Source: Tyto alba | Taxonomy: Eukaryota > Chordata > Aves > Strigiformes > Tytonidae | Length of the DNA: 64,000 bases | Assembly: GCF_018691265.1 (NCBI RefSeq) | Contig: NW_024881295.1 | Span: forward strand, 21,752,243-21,816,242 | Direction: 5' to 3' | In this document: piece after piece, positions 36,501-51,500 of the stretch | How the letters are laid out: each line of letters starts with the position of its first letter | Position numbering within the stretch: the stretch's first letter is position 1 | Made by a program: the position numbers and the translations under genes | The notes under the pieces: generated by a model | The model's input: only the letters and a program-made list of their open reading frames with translations | The model's database searches: none | What the model was told of the DNA's origin: nothing

Positions 36501-39500
36501 CCTCCTCCTTTCTCCTTTCCCTTCCCTCTCCTCCCGCTGCTTTCAAACATATGCAAGGATAGCCACCATCATTAATTGCAAGAGACATGTAACAACATGC
36601 CAGCTTCCCTTTTTCCTGAATTTCCTCCCACAGGGAAACACGATTTATTTTATTATTATATTATTCATTAGAAAGGAAACACATTTAATAAACCCACAGA
36701 TACACGAGAGAAAACTCTGTGTGTGTGTGTATGTACAAAAAGGGAGGGAAAGACAAAAACAAGTGTGATTTACGTGATGGACAGTTAGGTCAGTTTCATG
36801 TTCTCCTCTCAAAAAAATCCAATATTTGAGAAGTCTGATATTTGCACATAATTACGCTGAAGGACAGGAACTAATTGTTTGAATTGCCTCCAAACTTTAA
36901 AGCAGAATATACATGAACATTTAGAGAATAGTGTGAATCAAACAATAAAATAATCATCATTAATCTGTAACAGTCACTACATCCCTGTCATCCTCATTCA
37001 TTTAACATTTATGGGGAGAGGAGAGCAGCTACCAAAACTAGGACTCTGACATGAGTATATGATCATATTTCCAGTCTTTTTTTCAACTCCCCAGGAAGAA
37101 AACATTTATCTGGGAGAAAATTAACTGTGGCATTTGCATAAGAATAGAATATTTTATTCTTAGAATCAGTGTCTGCTGCTTAATTGCATGTGATGTTTGA
37201 ACCTTATTCACGATAGCACTGATGAGTGCTATGGAAATTATCGCACAACCAAATCAAGGAAGGTGATTTCATACGGGACAGCAGCAATAGAGAATATCAT
37301 CAGAAGCTAAAATATCCGGCTTTTATGCACACATTTATAAGAAGAGAAATGAGAAATAAAGATGCAGAAAAGTAAAAAATTTGCTATTTAGCAGGCTGAT
37401 TTGGGATATATCAGTTAGCTCATTTAGCACAAACGAAACAGTCAGCAGTGGAAAGTTAGCATACACTGTACACTGAAACAATTAGTAATTTTCCATTCTT
37501 AATTAAAGTTTTTGGTTTGTTTAGTTTTTTTTTTTTTTTTTTTTTTTCTGAAAACACGCTGTGTGATAACCAATACTTGCAAGATACTAAAAAGGCAGCA
37601 AAGCACTGCCCTTTTCTGCAGGGTCCTATGGATGTAAAGTTAACCTCACTTTGTGATCACCTTTTTTTTTTGCCAGTGAAGACAAGGACCACATTTCAAG
37701 CGTAGCAGCTGAAGGAGAATGGTGCCTTAACGGTGACCTCAATGTAAGAGCAGATATGGAAAAGGATCAGTTATTTTAGTGCATATTCCACTTAAGTGAA
37801 GTGTACCTGCAGTGCTTCCAACTGGTCGTGGCCGTGCCACCGATGGCATTTCCTCTGAGTACATCCCTCTGGAGGAATACTGAACCTCAGGTGGCTGCTG
37901 GTCTGGGTGCATTAACTCTGCAGGTTGAATAAAACCTGGCCCAAAGTTCTGCCTGTGGAAAAGATTACGGTAAGTGAATTCCCCAATTAGAAACAGTAAC
38001 GCAGGCGTACCTCATACAACTCCTCTTTATGATGCCTTTTAATGTACATTTTAACCTTAAATGTTAAAGAAAATAATTACATCTGAGGAATATATTCCTC
38101 CTTCATGATCTGCATTGCACAGGAACAGGAGTTACAAACTCCAACAAAATTTCACACAGGTCTTTTTCACATGTTGCAGTCTCCTCAATGCAAAGGAAAG
38201 AGTTCGCAGACCTTGCTTTCCCCCAGGGGAAAAAAAGCATCTTCAATATAAAAATAAAAATAAAGAAATAAAACTTCAGTAGTGATGTATCTGCTTACCT
38301 CAGCAACAAATCTGACTCTTACCCGAGAGTTTCTGGGCACACGGTTTTGGTCTAAATCAAACCATATGAACTGCATTACATGTGTATTTCATGAACAATT
38401 ATTATTTCAGCAAGTGTTTTGATCCTTTTTCATCAAATTTTCAAGACTCTGCTCTTTAAGATTCATCAAACTACTCAAAGCTGTCACTACCACATATGAC
38501 GGGATGCAACATATACTAAAATTAATGTTTCCTATAATTCAGGCTGGCACTGGTAGTCATTGTTGTTATATATTCACTGAAAAGTTAACAACAGAAACTG
38601 TCATCAATCTAACTAACTTCATCAATTGTGCCAAGGTAATGGGACTTGTAAAAGAAACCCTATAACCCATTCACAGAACAGAAATAGAGAAGGAGATGGA
38701 AATGCTGCTTTTCCTATGTTTCCTATTAATCTATCTTAACCCTGGCATGGAGAGATTATATTTTAGAAGACTGATGGCAGCTGAATTTTCAAGGATTATT
38801 GGTTCCTGTCAATATGGTGGAGGTGTGGATGCCCAAACTTCAGGTGCTTAGGTTACTAGACTAGTCTCTCAGACTCCAGGTACGATCAAGGAAGAGAGAT
38901 GCACTCCTCACGAGGCATTCAAAGCAAAAGGTTAGGTTCACTAAATCATTTTCTGCAGGAGCCTTTCACTGGTGAGTATAAAGGAAGCAAAGTGACACCA
39001 ACATCCTAAATCAGGCACGTGAAATTACAGAAAGTGAGGATGAGGGGTGCATTTTAGATGCCTTTTACAACAACCGCATCTAAGCCCTTCCAGGATATGG
39101 ACTGCAACGTATCCCATTCCTCAAGACCTCAGTTTTACACCCTTCTGCTTTAAAGGAAAAATCCTGTGACTGCATCTAATTCAAACTATTCTTGATTTGT
39201 GTTGTATTTGGAAAACTAACCACCTCTGCATTACAAACAGATAGCAAAGGAAGCTGACATAATAAATAGCCCAATAAAGCCAAATAAGAGCCAATAAAGC
39301 ACAAACAAGTAACTGTAAATTAAGGTACTAGCTACCTGGCATACAGCATTAAATGGAGGAGGTATAAGGGTTTCAAGCTTCAACAATCCCATTGTGGAAG
39401 TGTCATAATTCCCCCAGCTCCCTTGCATACTATCCCACCTGTAAACTCAGCAGATCCAGAGGAAACCATTTCCAACCAGACTTACAATCTAGTTAAAATC

Positions 39501-42500
39501 AACAATTGAATGTGTAAGTAATGTTTAACAATATCACTTTTGTTACGTTAATCACTTGTAGCAGTAAAGGATGTGACCAGCTGACCCTCTATGCCTGCAG
39601 TGCTGAGCTGGAATCTTGTAGCTGATAAATTACTACAAATTTTTGATGTTGTCTAAGGAAAATATTTTCTCAATATTACTGCAAATGTATTATTTTTGTG
39701 TCCATTTATCAGAGGACAGGAGGTGTATCATTTATTGCTGATGTGTTTGTACTTGAAAGGTGCACATTTTACAACCCATCACCCTCTCTTCTCAATCTTC
39801 TTTAGAATAGATAGATTTAGCTACTCTTTAAAAGTCAGAGATCAACAGAAGAGTATAAAAACAAGATAGAGCTCTCAATCTATATCATACAGGCTTTCTA
39901 GTGCTCCTTCCTATTTTTAGGCTGAAACCTAGCCTTCAATTTTTCTTGAAATCCAAAAAATGTATTAATCTCCAGTTATTTAATTACGTGGGGAGATACT
40001 GCCCCCCAAATCAATTTTATACCACTAATCCACTATGGCTAAGTATCTCTATCTCAGTTGTATGATGCAATATTAATTTTCTGGTAAAAGCTGTTCATTG
40101 TGCCTTTATGTTTGCCTAGCTGTTATGTGACCTAGGTCTTTTAATTTTTTTTTTACCCAGGTTGGTTCCACCCCATTAAAGATGCTGACTGCATTTGTAC
40201 AGAGAAAGGAACAGTACAGTCACCCAACTATTATTCCATACATTGGATCCTTAAGCTAACGGGCTATGACATTGATACATGCCACCTAATCATACTGACC
40301 TCAGGTTAAGTTTTCTTCCTCTGATTAGTGCACCGTTTTCATCAGCTTGTTTAAAGAAGTGTGGCCAGGAGGTCAAGGGAGGCGAAACCTCCCCTCCACT
40401 CCTCTCTGGGGAGCCCCCCCTGCAGTGCTGGGGCCAGCTCGGGGGCCCCCAACAGCAGAAGGACCCGGAGCTGCTCGAGCGGGGCCAGAGGAGGCCACGG
40501 AGATGCTGGGGGGGCTGGAGCAGCTCCCCTGGGGGGCCGGGCTGAGAGAGTTGGGGGGTTCAGCCTGGAGAAGAGAAGGGTCCGGGGGGACCCTGAGAGT
40601 GGCCTCCCAGGGCTTAAAGGGGGGACAGGAGGGGGGGGGGGACGACTCTGGATCAGGGGGTGTGGGGGTAGGGCGAGGGGTGATGGTTTTAAATTGTAAG
40701 AGGGGAGATTTAGACGAGATTTAAGGCAGAAATTCTTCCCTGTTTGGGGGGTGAGGCGCTGGCCCAGGGTGCCCAGAGCAGCTGTGGGTGCCCCCTCCCT
40801 GGAAGGGTTCAAGGCCAGGTTGGACGGGGCTGGGAGCCCCCTGGGCTGGGGGAAGGGGGCCCTGCCCGGGGCAGGGGGTGGGACTGGGTGATCTTGAAGG
40901 TCCCTTCCAACCCAAGTCACTCTATGTTGCTAAGATATGATTCTATGATTATCTTCTGAATTTGAGCATAACCCCCACTCCACAAACGTGACAACTCGTT
41001 CCTCATTTCCTGTTGACCAAGCTTTAGGATACCTTCTATTTTAATGAAAATGTAAAGGAATTCTTCCTGTTAAGGTCAATAATCTTGCAGATTGTTAACC
41101 TAATTTACCAGCACTGGCAGAGCCAGAATTTAATTATCAATAATGATGCCATTAATTTGTAATTTACAGAAATCCAGAGTGCCTATGCCAAAGGCTTACG
41201 AACTTTTGAACAAAAAATATGTTGCAAAGACACTATCTTGCTCAGGTGTATTAACGTGGGTTACTACACTTTCATGATTAATTTATCACATTTTCCCCGA
41301 ATGCGTAACAGGCCAACAAATTGAAAATCCTCAATAACAAATAACTGGTCATGCCTCCTTGTGTTGGCAGCCTCAAAGCAACCTAAATTATGAAAAATAC
41401 ACCGCATGATAGGCTGTGTGCCATTTCACGTATGCTCCACTCGCGCTAAAACTGACACCACCAGCCAAGACCTAAGTAAGAAAATGTGCTTTAAGACTCC
41501 TTTTCGAGCTGCTCCTTTCAAAACCAGAACAATGGATGAAGGGAAGTTCTTCATACCCATTTTACCACCGAGTTTCCGAGGCAGTAAAGACTACAGGAGA
41601 AATGCAGTAAATGGCATGGGTGCCAGTGGGGTTTCATCTCACGGCGAGCTGTAAGAGAGAGCCGAGAGCAGCACAAGGGCCGCCTTCTCACCACAGGGGC
41701 TGCAGCGGCTCGGGAAGGGCGAGACAAGCCTGACCACGGCAGGAACCACGACCTGGGTCCAGCTTCACGTGCAGTTAAAACACAGACACCGAACGTGAAG
41801 TTAAGTCACCTGGACAACTGTTTCCTTCTCTCTACACGATTCTCTCACAGCCAGGCCAGGAGAAGATGGAAAATTTGTTCTTCCCCCCGGATTTCACAGT
41901 AACAGGCCTGCGAGGCAGGCTTCCTCTGTGAGGGTCATCGCGCTCTATAATTTGTTCTCAACTGGGTTAAAATTAGAATGAATCTGTTAGTCATCTGAAA
42001 GCTTTTGCGAGTGAGTGTTGCCCTGAGGCTGCAGAAACAAGGTGAAAGTGAGAGTATTGGGAGAATTACATGCATCTGAGCAACTGTTTCAGGCCCTCTA
42101 AAAGCTGAAACTCAGTGATTTACTCGATACTTGGAAGGATATCTCTATTGCCAAGGGGCTAGAAACACATTTCTTTTAAATGAAGGCTTGGATTCCATAC
42201 AGCATGCATATGTCATTCATGCTACATAAATAAATTACACAGGCTGGATCTGGACTCCTGTTACTTCTCATTTATACAGTACTTTGCATAATAATATACC
42301 AGTGCCAGTAAGAACTCTGGAGGAATTGCAAGGAAAATAATAAATGACAATTCTACCCGTGAAAAGCTACCTTGGTAGGAGACCTGGTGCAGTTGGTGGA
42401 GTCATTCCAAATTCCACGTATCTCTGTCAGAAGAATGAAAAAAACCCAAATTAAAATCAAAATGCATACCCTGGGAATTCCACTGTCAGCCTTTTAAGTG

Positions 42501-45500
42501 ATGAATGGCAGAGATCACGAGGCCTGTACGTGTGACTTGATTGCAGACATAAGAGCTTAGTTTTACAAACCCAGAAGCACAAGTTCTGGAAATCACTGCT
42601 ACAGTGGGCTAGCAGTCTTTTCTGTCTGATCAGAGTCTTAACTTAAGAACTTTTCAGAAATAATCTTCTGCAAGTGAGAGAAAGTAAGGGCTGCTCCAAT
42701 GTCTATTCTGCCTAAAACTTTCAGCAAACCAAGCTTTGCGTTTGGAAATCTCAGCATCAGACTGCGGCAGAGAGACCACGGGGCTCTGACTCAACAGTCC
42801 AATGGCATTATGAAACTTGTACTGAACTGTTGTGGAACTCAAAATGACCTAAAAGATTATCCATGTGTCTCAGTACTCCATACGATGCAAAAAAAATCAT
42901 ACACGGAAATACTGCTTCTCTATCCCTCACCACCTGAAAGCATTTGGATACTATGCTGAAAAATATGACCTAAGTCAAATATATTCTCTTCTAATTGTCA
43001 AAATATGAAATAGCACATATGTTTAAAAAAAATAAAGTTTTACTCTTGGACATAACAAGACTGATCTGTGAAAGATCATAACTGAGAACAGAAAAGTTAT
43101 CCTAAAGGAGAACTCCTATCTTCTCTTGTGGTTGGGATGGGAAAAGGGAAAAGAATCCAAACGGCTCAAAAAGCAAGTTCACCATCACGACGGTCATTTC
43201 TGAATTCTCCTGGTTCCAGAAACTGTTCCACATTTGTGGTAAGTCCTGACAGCAAGGGCACAGTAACAGTGACCACAGCTCAGCTGGTGCTACCTACCTG
43301 CCCAGAGAAGTCTTTTAAACTGCATCACTCCCACTGAGTGGGCTGTTTGCCGCCTGAGCTGCACCGTAAGGTGACCCCCACTGGGTGCCTGTGGCTCCCC
43401 CCTCCCTGCTCAAGCAGAGGTGTTTACCGGCTGTCCTGCAGAGACCCCGGGGGGTGTGACGGCCGTGGAATTGGCTGCCTGGCTGCTGGGAGCCACCAGC
43501 GCAAAGGCATCATCCAGCAGCGAGTGCATGGTCTGCCGCGCCTCTTCAATGGACGGCTGCGGGGGGACGTACTGGGAGACGGGGTGGGAAGGCAAGCCAG
43601 GGAACTTCCCCAGATCAGCTGAAGATGACGTCTGAGGTTCAGGAGGCAAGTCTGGATCAGACTGGAGGAAATGGAAAGAAGGTGAAGGGCAGCCACAGAG
43701 AAGACCTAACCAGCCAGCTCCCAAGCCCCTGTGGGCCTTACGTCTGAGCAACGTTTTCTCTGCCAGAACCACAACGAGATCAATGGCACAAGTGCCGGTG
43801 CTGGACAAAACATGCCCCTCACCCTCCCTACTTCTGCATACACATATGTGTGCTCATACGTAACACCAACTGCTCAAACACTTCACTCAGCGTGATCGGA
43901 AAGACTCAGACCTCAGATAAGGCAGCGGAGCTTTGTGCCAGAATTACTCAGCTATAACAGAAATCTCATGGTTTGCAAGCACATAATGAAATCATGCAGA
44001 CAGCGTGTACTCCACCCAGAAAAAGGCAATCAGCTCTGTCTACATCGTTGACTTCTCTGCAGCTTCTGCAGTTCCAATTCAGTCTTTAGCTTACAACTGA
44101 CCACATCAGCAGTAATATTAAACAATTATTACTTCCTAGAAAAACACACAAAGGGAGCTGTTAAGCAATGAAATGGCTACCTGCACGGAACATGAACTGG
44201 GGTGCATCACCTGAACGGGATTCATCTAAGTGTTTCACAGCAGCAATACCCGAGGCGTGCATCGCAATTACTGCCTGGGATCTTACCACATGGGCTTATT
44301 GTTCATCAGTAACAGGAAATTAAACGAGCTTTGCAGCCGCAGACTTCTCAAAGCTCATTCTTACCGCTGCATGCAGACTGCAAAATCAGCCGTCAAGATG
44401 CAAAAGCCTCTACTTCATCAGGAACTTAGCATTCTGAGTACTGTCTCACTACAGCTGCCAAAGGGGCCGAGCTTGCTGTGTGACATGTCTTAATTAAACG
44501 GCTTCAGACGACAATTCATTCTGCTGCAGCATGACGTTAAAATCATCACACTCTTGTTTGAAGGCAGAGGGAAACCACAGAAAGTGACATTGTGGTCACC
44601 TGACTCCATGTGCCGCTAATTCTTAAAACTATTAAACCATCTTTCAAGATGAAAACTGTGCAGGAGGTTCCAATATCAACATTAGGCTTAGTAAAGTCTG
44701 CTTAGACGTGGTTAAAGATTCCTAAATACAGTTTGTGACATGGATACGATTGAACAGCTTTCTGCAGTGTCTTTGCCTTTTTTAGACAGGAAACAAAATT
44801 AATCTTAAAGACACTGTACTAGAATTGTTTCAAGTTACTGTTGTACAAAGACATGTTTCTCTTCCATTAATAATTAATTCCCACATTTTAAAGATGAGAA
44901 AATTTCTCATGAAATGAACAGAGTCTTCCGCTCTATGAGAGCAGAGGATGAAATTTTCTGTAACATATGAATATATAGCATCTAGCAAATTGGACTAGAG
45001 CGAAACTATGTTCAAGACATTGCTGAACATGCCAAGCACACTTTCATGTGCATGATGCAGTGGCATTAACAAAAGCAAGGTTTTAGTTCTCGGACTCTTT
45101 AGTATGAAGGAATACTTGGCAGAATTTTACTGCTTAATACCGACAGACTGCCAGTGAAATCCCCGTTTCACTGTGCTTTACATGCTAACTACATGTGACT
45201 GAAACTAGACGTACAGACCCTAGTCAGAAGGCCAAAAACCTCCCAGTGTCACAATTGTCATTTCAATTATCAGAACACTCCTGTCATTCAAGAGACATAC
45301 ATACAATATATGCAGAATTATTGACTCCTGGAGGCCTTTTGTATGTCCCATCACTGTCAGTTGTGATTAACCTGTCCTTTTCTGCATCAATCGGACTCCC
45401 ATTTATCTGATGTCGCCGGCGCTGCTTGGGAGAACGTTTTGCACGAGAACTTAACAGGAAGAAAACAAAAAGTGGAGAGAGAGAAAAAACAAACAAGACA

Positions 45501-48500
45501 AAGGTAATCACATTTCTTTTTGCGATTTTTGTTCTCACCCTACTGAAGGTTGAACTCCTCTGCCCATTCCCTCCAAGTCACCCTTGCCTCAGCCCTGTTT
45601 CGCTTCCCTTTCCCAGCAGTTCAGGTCAGTCCTTTTAGTGAGCCTTGAATCTCTCTCCTCAAGCTTCTCCTAATAACATTCTCACTGGCAGCTCTCCAAA
45701 CTGTCCCATTCTTCCCTCAAACTCTCTCTAGTGTCACCTCCCTTCTTCGTCAATCTTTCAACCTTGTCTGGGCTCCAGCCCCGCACCGGTGCCTCTCCAG
45801 ACCTTCCAGGCCAGTGCCTGACATGTTTGTGGGAGCAGAACAGACCACGCTGCCAACAAGGCTTTGCTCTTGGTGGGTTGGGTTTAACCCGAACAGGCAA
45901 ACCAGCCGAGGAACCCACGTAGCTGGAGAAAAGCTGATTTCTATCGGTGCAGAAGCAGTCACAGGGTACCAGTGCTCTGGGAGCAAAGGGCCGGTATTCA
46001 TAAACCCTAAACAGAGCCCAGGGAAGGCTTTCTCTGAAAATACAAGGCCAGGAAGGCAGGTAGCGAGGCTGACAAATGTGCCTCATTACCCAGGGCAATA
46101 CAGAAATGGTTCTCTCATTGATTTGTGAATTTGCCTTTAAAATTCAGAATCTTCTTGCTTTTTAAGTTGTTCAAGGGTTTCCTTATCTTGCATCTTTTCC
46201 CCCTTTTACAAAAAGATTATTTCTTGAAGTCTGTATTTTCCGTGCATCTGTTTTTAGTGCTTATATTGCAATTTTGATCCTGCAACACCACACAAGAATT
46301 ATTCAAGCAAATGGCAGAGAAATTACTAAATTACTGTAAGACAGTTTTCATACATTTACGTTTGTTTATCGAGAATTCACCGCTGAGAACTTGTAAAAGG
46401 ATAATTTGAAAACAAAACATAATGGCATATACTGAAAAAAAAAAAAAAAAAGTTTAGAACCAGCCAAACCTTTTCATCTAAATAACTCAAAATCAAAGAG
46501 TGATCAAAATTATTTTAAGCTCTGGACGTTCAGAAGTACAGGTTTAATGTACTTTGGATGCTGACTCTAAAAGAAAATCGATTCCCTATCTTTGAAATCC
46601 CTACCTCTTCCTGGGCTCTATGAAGACAGTAGGCACACTGCCTCCAGGGTCCAAGATCTTGTCAATCTGCATCTGTGCCTTGCGATATATTCTGTGCTGT
46701 TCTTTGGAGTCAACCACCACCACATCATCCACCACTGGAAATTCATAGTGCCCTTTGCGCTTGGCGCGAAGACGAATCTTATTGCGGTGATGCTCAATCT
46801 CAGATTTATGCCTCAGGGCTGTTTGGATCTTAAAGAAGGAAGGGGGGGAGGAAAAAAAAAAATCAACTGCATTTTTCATTTGTAGTTTTTGCAAACAGAA
46901 CTTTCTGTTGCTCTTCTGTAAAACTCTCCTCCCTACCTCCCTGCCTGTCCCCACCTCCCTTCTCCCTCTCCCTTCCCCAAATCTCTGAAGGATTACAATA
47001 AGCCAGACAATTTGTAAACACACTTTCTTTCTTGGATATTTTACAGTATCCCAGTTGTCTCCCCAGGTAGATGTACTATTATACGCGATACAATTGCTAG
47101 CACAGCAGGTGCAATTAGAGAGAGGTGGCGGTTTGTTAACAAAAGGCAGGAGGAACACAAAAACCTCCCGCTGTCTGCCACAAGTGACACTGCTCTGGAA
47201 AAATAAAGACTAATCAGTACAGGCTATATCTACCTTTGCTTGTCAAACAGATATATTTGATCAATAGAGTTGAGGTCTGTCACCCATTCCCTTTAATGAC
47301 CTTCATCAGGTAAGAAGCAAGAACTTAAAATGCTAATTGAGCTCATAACTCGGTGTGCCTCTGCTGAGCGTGGGGGCTGCCATGGGCTATGCAGAAATGT
47401 AGCAGCACTACAAGGGCCCAGGTCCCTAGCTGAACATGGCATTATCAGCTCTGCATCTTTTGCAGACTTGAGTTTTCGTGCCCCTCTCCCACCTTTTTTT
47501 TCCAAATTCCCCTGGAGTGCATCTCATCATCTGGGGAAAGCTAGCGTAACGCCACGCTTTTAAGCCCCGGCCCAACACTCACTGAAATCATTCTTATCAA
47601 TGGAAAACACTTGGGCACCTGATCAGGTAGCAACAACTGCTCTGCCTGTGCTGGCCTAGTTCTAGAATGCATCTGCTGCAGCAAATTAAAAAACAAATAA
47701 AAAATGATTTTTGCGCATTCTCTCATGAAAATCCCCCCAAAGCATAAAAGGGACACAAACCCGACTTACTCTTTACATTTATAGCTAGGATTATATGTCT
47801 TCTGCCCATATAATCAGATTTCTGTTTTGTGCCCCCTCTTGCCTATGTATAGTAGATATAAGTATTTTATTTACCTCTCTTCCGTAAGCTACTCGGAAAC
47901 ACAGCATCTTAACACAGTTAAGTTAAAGGTTTCGGCAATCTTCCACTCTGAATTATGAAAAGATGCCACCTTACACCCAGTACAAAACCAGGATGCAGGT
48001 ACATGGCACTATCAGGCAGCGTATGATGTGGTTTTACAGCGCATTACCTTCTCTCCTAATGCACCAGGCGCGCTCATATTTTGCTTACAGCAACCTAGGC
48101 CTCAGAGAAAACAGCAACTTTCTGTATGTTTATGGTCAGATAAACACATCAGAAGTTGGAAGAAATGAATGTGCTGCAAATTCACACCCCAGAATGTCTT
48201 GAGATAACTTGTTTGTATAACCCACGTCCTGAGTTGCTGAAAAATCAAAAGAATTGTGTAGAATGAAAACCAAGGTGGGCCAGACATTCCAATTCTCACA
48301 CTTTAATTAACACAACTCTCGTAAGCCATGTCCTGCTGACTAGCAAAGGGATGGTAACACAAGGTATCCTGACCATCAAATCTGCTCCTCTCTCCGTGTT
48401 CACTTTTTGGTTTAGGTAACTCTTAAAACCAGGTCAGATTATCTCTCTGGACGGAAACAGGATTATTCCTGTAACTTGTCAAAATTGAACTCCTCAGGAA

Positions 48501-51500
48501 CTAACAAGGAACTCCTGATAACAAGAAACCGGATGCTTTTCACTTCCCTCCTGGCTGGGCACAGAGTCCTCCACAAACCCTCAAAGCACGTTAAAAAATA
48601 CCTCTTTATTAATCTTGTTGGTCTCCGCTACTCGATCAGAAAGCAGGGAGTTCTGAACCGGAGGCGCTGCCATCGGCTGCATAGCAATCAGCTGGATCTT
48701 GCTCGGGACCTGTCTGCTGGCGTCTGAGGAACGCGACATCCTATCCACATGTTCAAAGATAGAGGCTGAGGAGTGCTGCTCATTTCCACTGCTGGTCTGA
48801 GGAGGTCCTAAATCACGAGAACAAATGCAGAGTGAAGTGGTGCTGCTAGGGTTATCTCAGTCAACTGTTATGCTCTACAGATGCTATGCTACAAGCCTAT
48901 GCCATGTTTTCCATCTGTGCTTAATTTGCCCTATAGGCCTTCCAGCTGATTCACATTTAGCGTACAAGTTTACCCAACGGTTTACAAATTATAAACATTT
49001 TTTCATTTTATTTCCAGAAGGTGAGCTGTCGTTCTTTATTTCTGTAAATCAAGCTCTTGGCATTTGCAACCTCCCAGAAATCTCAATCTACTTTACTCCA
49101 AAAAAAGCTGTTCAAGTACACACTGCTAATGGTTCCTCTTATCAGTACTTAAGGAGATGCAAATTCCTCAGATGGAGGTTCAAAGGGCAATGAAAGATGC
49201 CTCACTGCAAAATGCAGTTCTTAAGCAACAGAAGTAGTGATACACCAACTTAAACAAAAACCCTTTCGAAATCTACACAAAAGACAAAGAATTTTACAGA
49301 CATTTTACTGATTAAATCTTTTAAAGCACCATTTTCTTCTCTGTGACAGGATAAAGAGTTCACATAGTAATATGCAAGCTGCACAAAGATTGCCACATCA
49401 CAATCTGATGGAGAGGCTCTACCAACTCAAATACAATCAGCAAAAGATAATATGGAAACCAGCCAATACATGTGAAAGTTGCAGCGCTGGTCCTGCCAAC
49501 GGTTAATCATTTCAACAGAAATGGATCATCTCCCTCAAAAGACTTGAAATCTGTAGGGTCACCCCCAGTGGCTTGCATTTTAGCACATACTTAAGTATTT
49601 GTTTGCTGGAGCTAGGCCTACAGCAGGAACAGGTACGTGGATTAGACTTGCAAAATAATCTTTTGCCTTGTCCACACGGTAATGACACAAATTCGCAAAC
49701 TGCTTTTCACTATGAAATATAAGCAATAAGAGATTAAGATTTGTGACTCTTCTTATGGAGGAACACAACAGAATAGAGGGACATAATCACATATCCTTGC
49801 ACAGACTTCTACTAATGTGTCGTGGTTCTCAGATCCAAATCAGAAGGAGAATTTGACCTGATTCTGATACAGAATCAACTGCTGACCAACCTGATCCAAC
49901 TTCAACAGACAAAAAGGAAAAGCAAACAGCCACTGCTTTGAGCCATTTGCAACACGTGCTGGTAATGAGGTATAGTGTTCAGAAGAGAAGTGAATGCTAT
50001 GTCCTGCAGAAGATCACAGTTGATGACTTGCTCCTTTGCTTCCCTCTTCTAGCACAAAAAGGGAGCAGGAGCGGGAAGGAACTGTGCACTTCATTATATT
50101 CACGGCACATTACTTTTGGACTGCAAAACAATCTGGCCACAGGCAAAGCAAAGTTATTATTTTTCATATTTCTCAAACTTGATCAATGTATTGTCCAACG
50201 TACACATTTATAAGTGGTATGCATCATTTATAAATGTGACTTTCCTACATAAGTGTCCTTAAAAAGAAAGTAAACAGTTCCACTCAAAATCTCTCTGTCC
50301 CAAATGTTTTGCAAGGCACAGAGCCTAAATGAAATATACCTCTCTTCTGTAGCTATTTATGTGATCTTTACCACTTGTCATCTTCACAGCCCCGTCCTCA
50401 CGCGTTTCTCTGAAGCATGTGAGCCTTGCCTCTCAGAAGGAGGGGCACAAGACATATTAAGTCTTGTGTGAATCCCCCCGAGTCATCCTGTTGTGCAAAT
50501 GAAATCTAAATTTCTGCATCCATCTTTCCTGTTTTCTGTATACATTAGTCATTTTTTTCCAACCCTTCCAGCTGAACAGCAGTTCTCAAAGCTCACTGAT
50601 CTCCAACATAAAATTTGAAGGTCATTTTCCTATTACTTGGTTAGCAAGGTCCCATACGTTCAATCACGTTGAGCATTCACTCTGAATGTTTGTAATTTCA
50701 TCCATAACCTTTTTTCTTTTGCATGCATAAACCAGTGCTTGAGAGGCCTCTTAGCTGAAACTGTTCTTAAACTCATTTTGTAAAACAGTCTAAAAGTCCC
50801 ACTGTCAAATTTTGGTAAGGCTCTACAGTAACATCGTATGTTATTCTCTTCTGTAAAAAGGATGCACACACACAAACAGAAAATCCCCATAAGCTGCATC
50901 TGACCTTTAAATCCTGTGTGCATACGCTGAATGTGTGTCTCTAAATACAAACTAAGATGGAAGTACAGTAAAGCAGATAAGAAAGCCAGGAACTGCACAG
51001 TGCTGCACACATACAACAAAAGGAGAAATGGGTTTAACTCAACATGTGAATGAGTTCCTTTAGAAGTTTTGACAGAGCAAATAAGAACAGTTTCCTGTTT
51101 CAAAGTTCTGATATTACACTATTGTCCATGGTTAGCAAATCTTCCTTATAAAGCTATCAGAGGGCACTCTGTGAATGAAATTTTGATCTCAGACAGCTGA
51201 GCCTGAAAAATAATGGAGAGGAATTAATACCCAAATACTGGACAGAACACGTTTAAACAACTAGTCCATAGAGGTCATGGGTCAGGATCAGTGCTCATCA
51301 CTGTTCCCTAGGTTGAAACTACTAACTGAACTGAAATGTCAGGAAAATTAATTGTTCTGCAGGAAGCTCTAATTTCATATGGAAACCAGTACAGTTGGAG
51401 ATAGAAACTGCACTCGCCCGAAATAAAAACAAGAGACACGGCAACCAAGGTGCATAAAGCCTAATCCAAAATCCGGTAGAGGCAGTAGGAAGCTTCCACT

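Noticed and set aside
40351..40920. 189-codon minus-strand frame and overlapping plus frames
   Set aside because: They lie inside the CR1 retroposon and reflect its G/C-rich sequence; the minus frame is antisense to the element.
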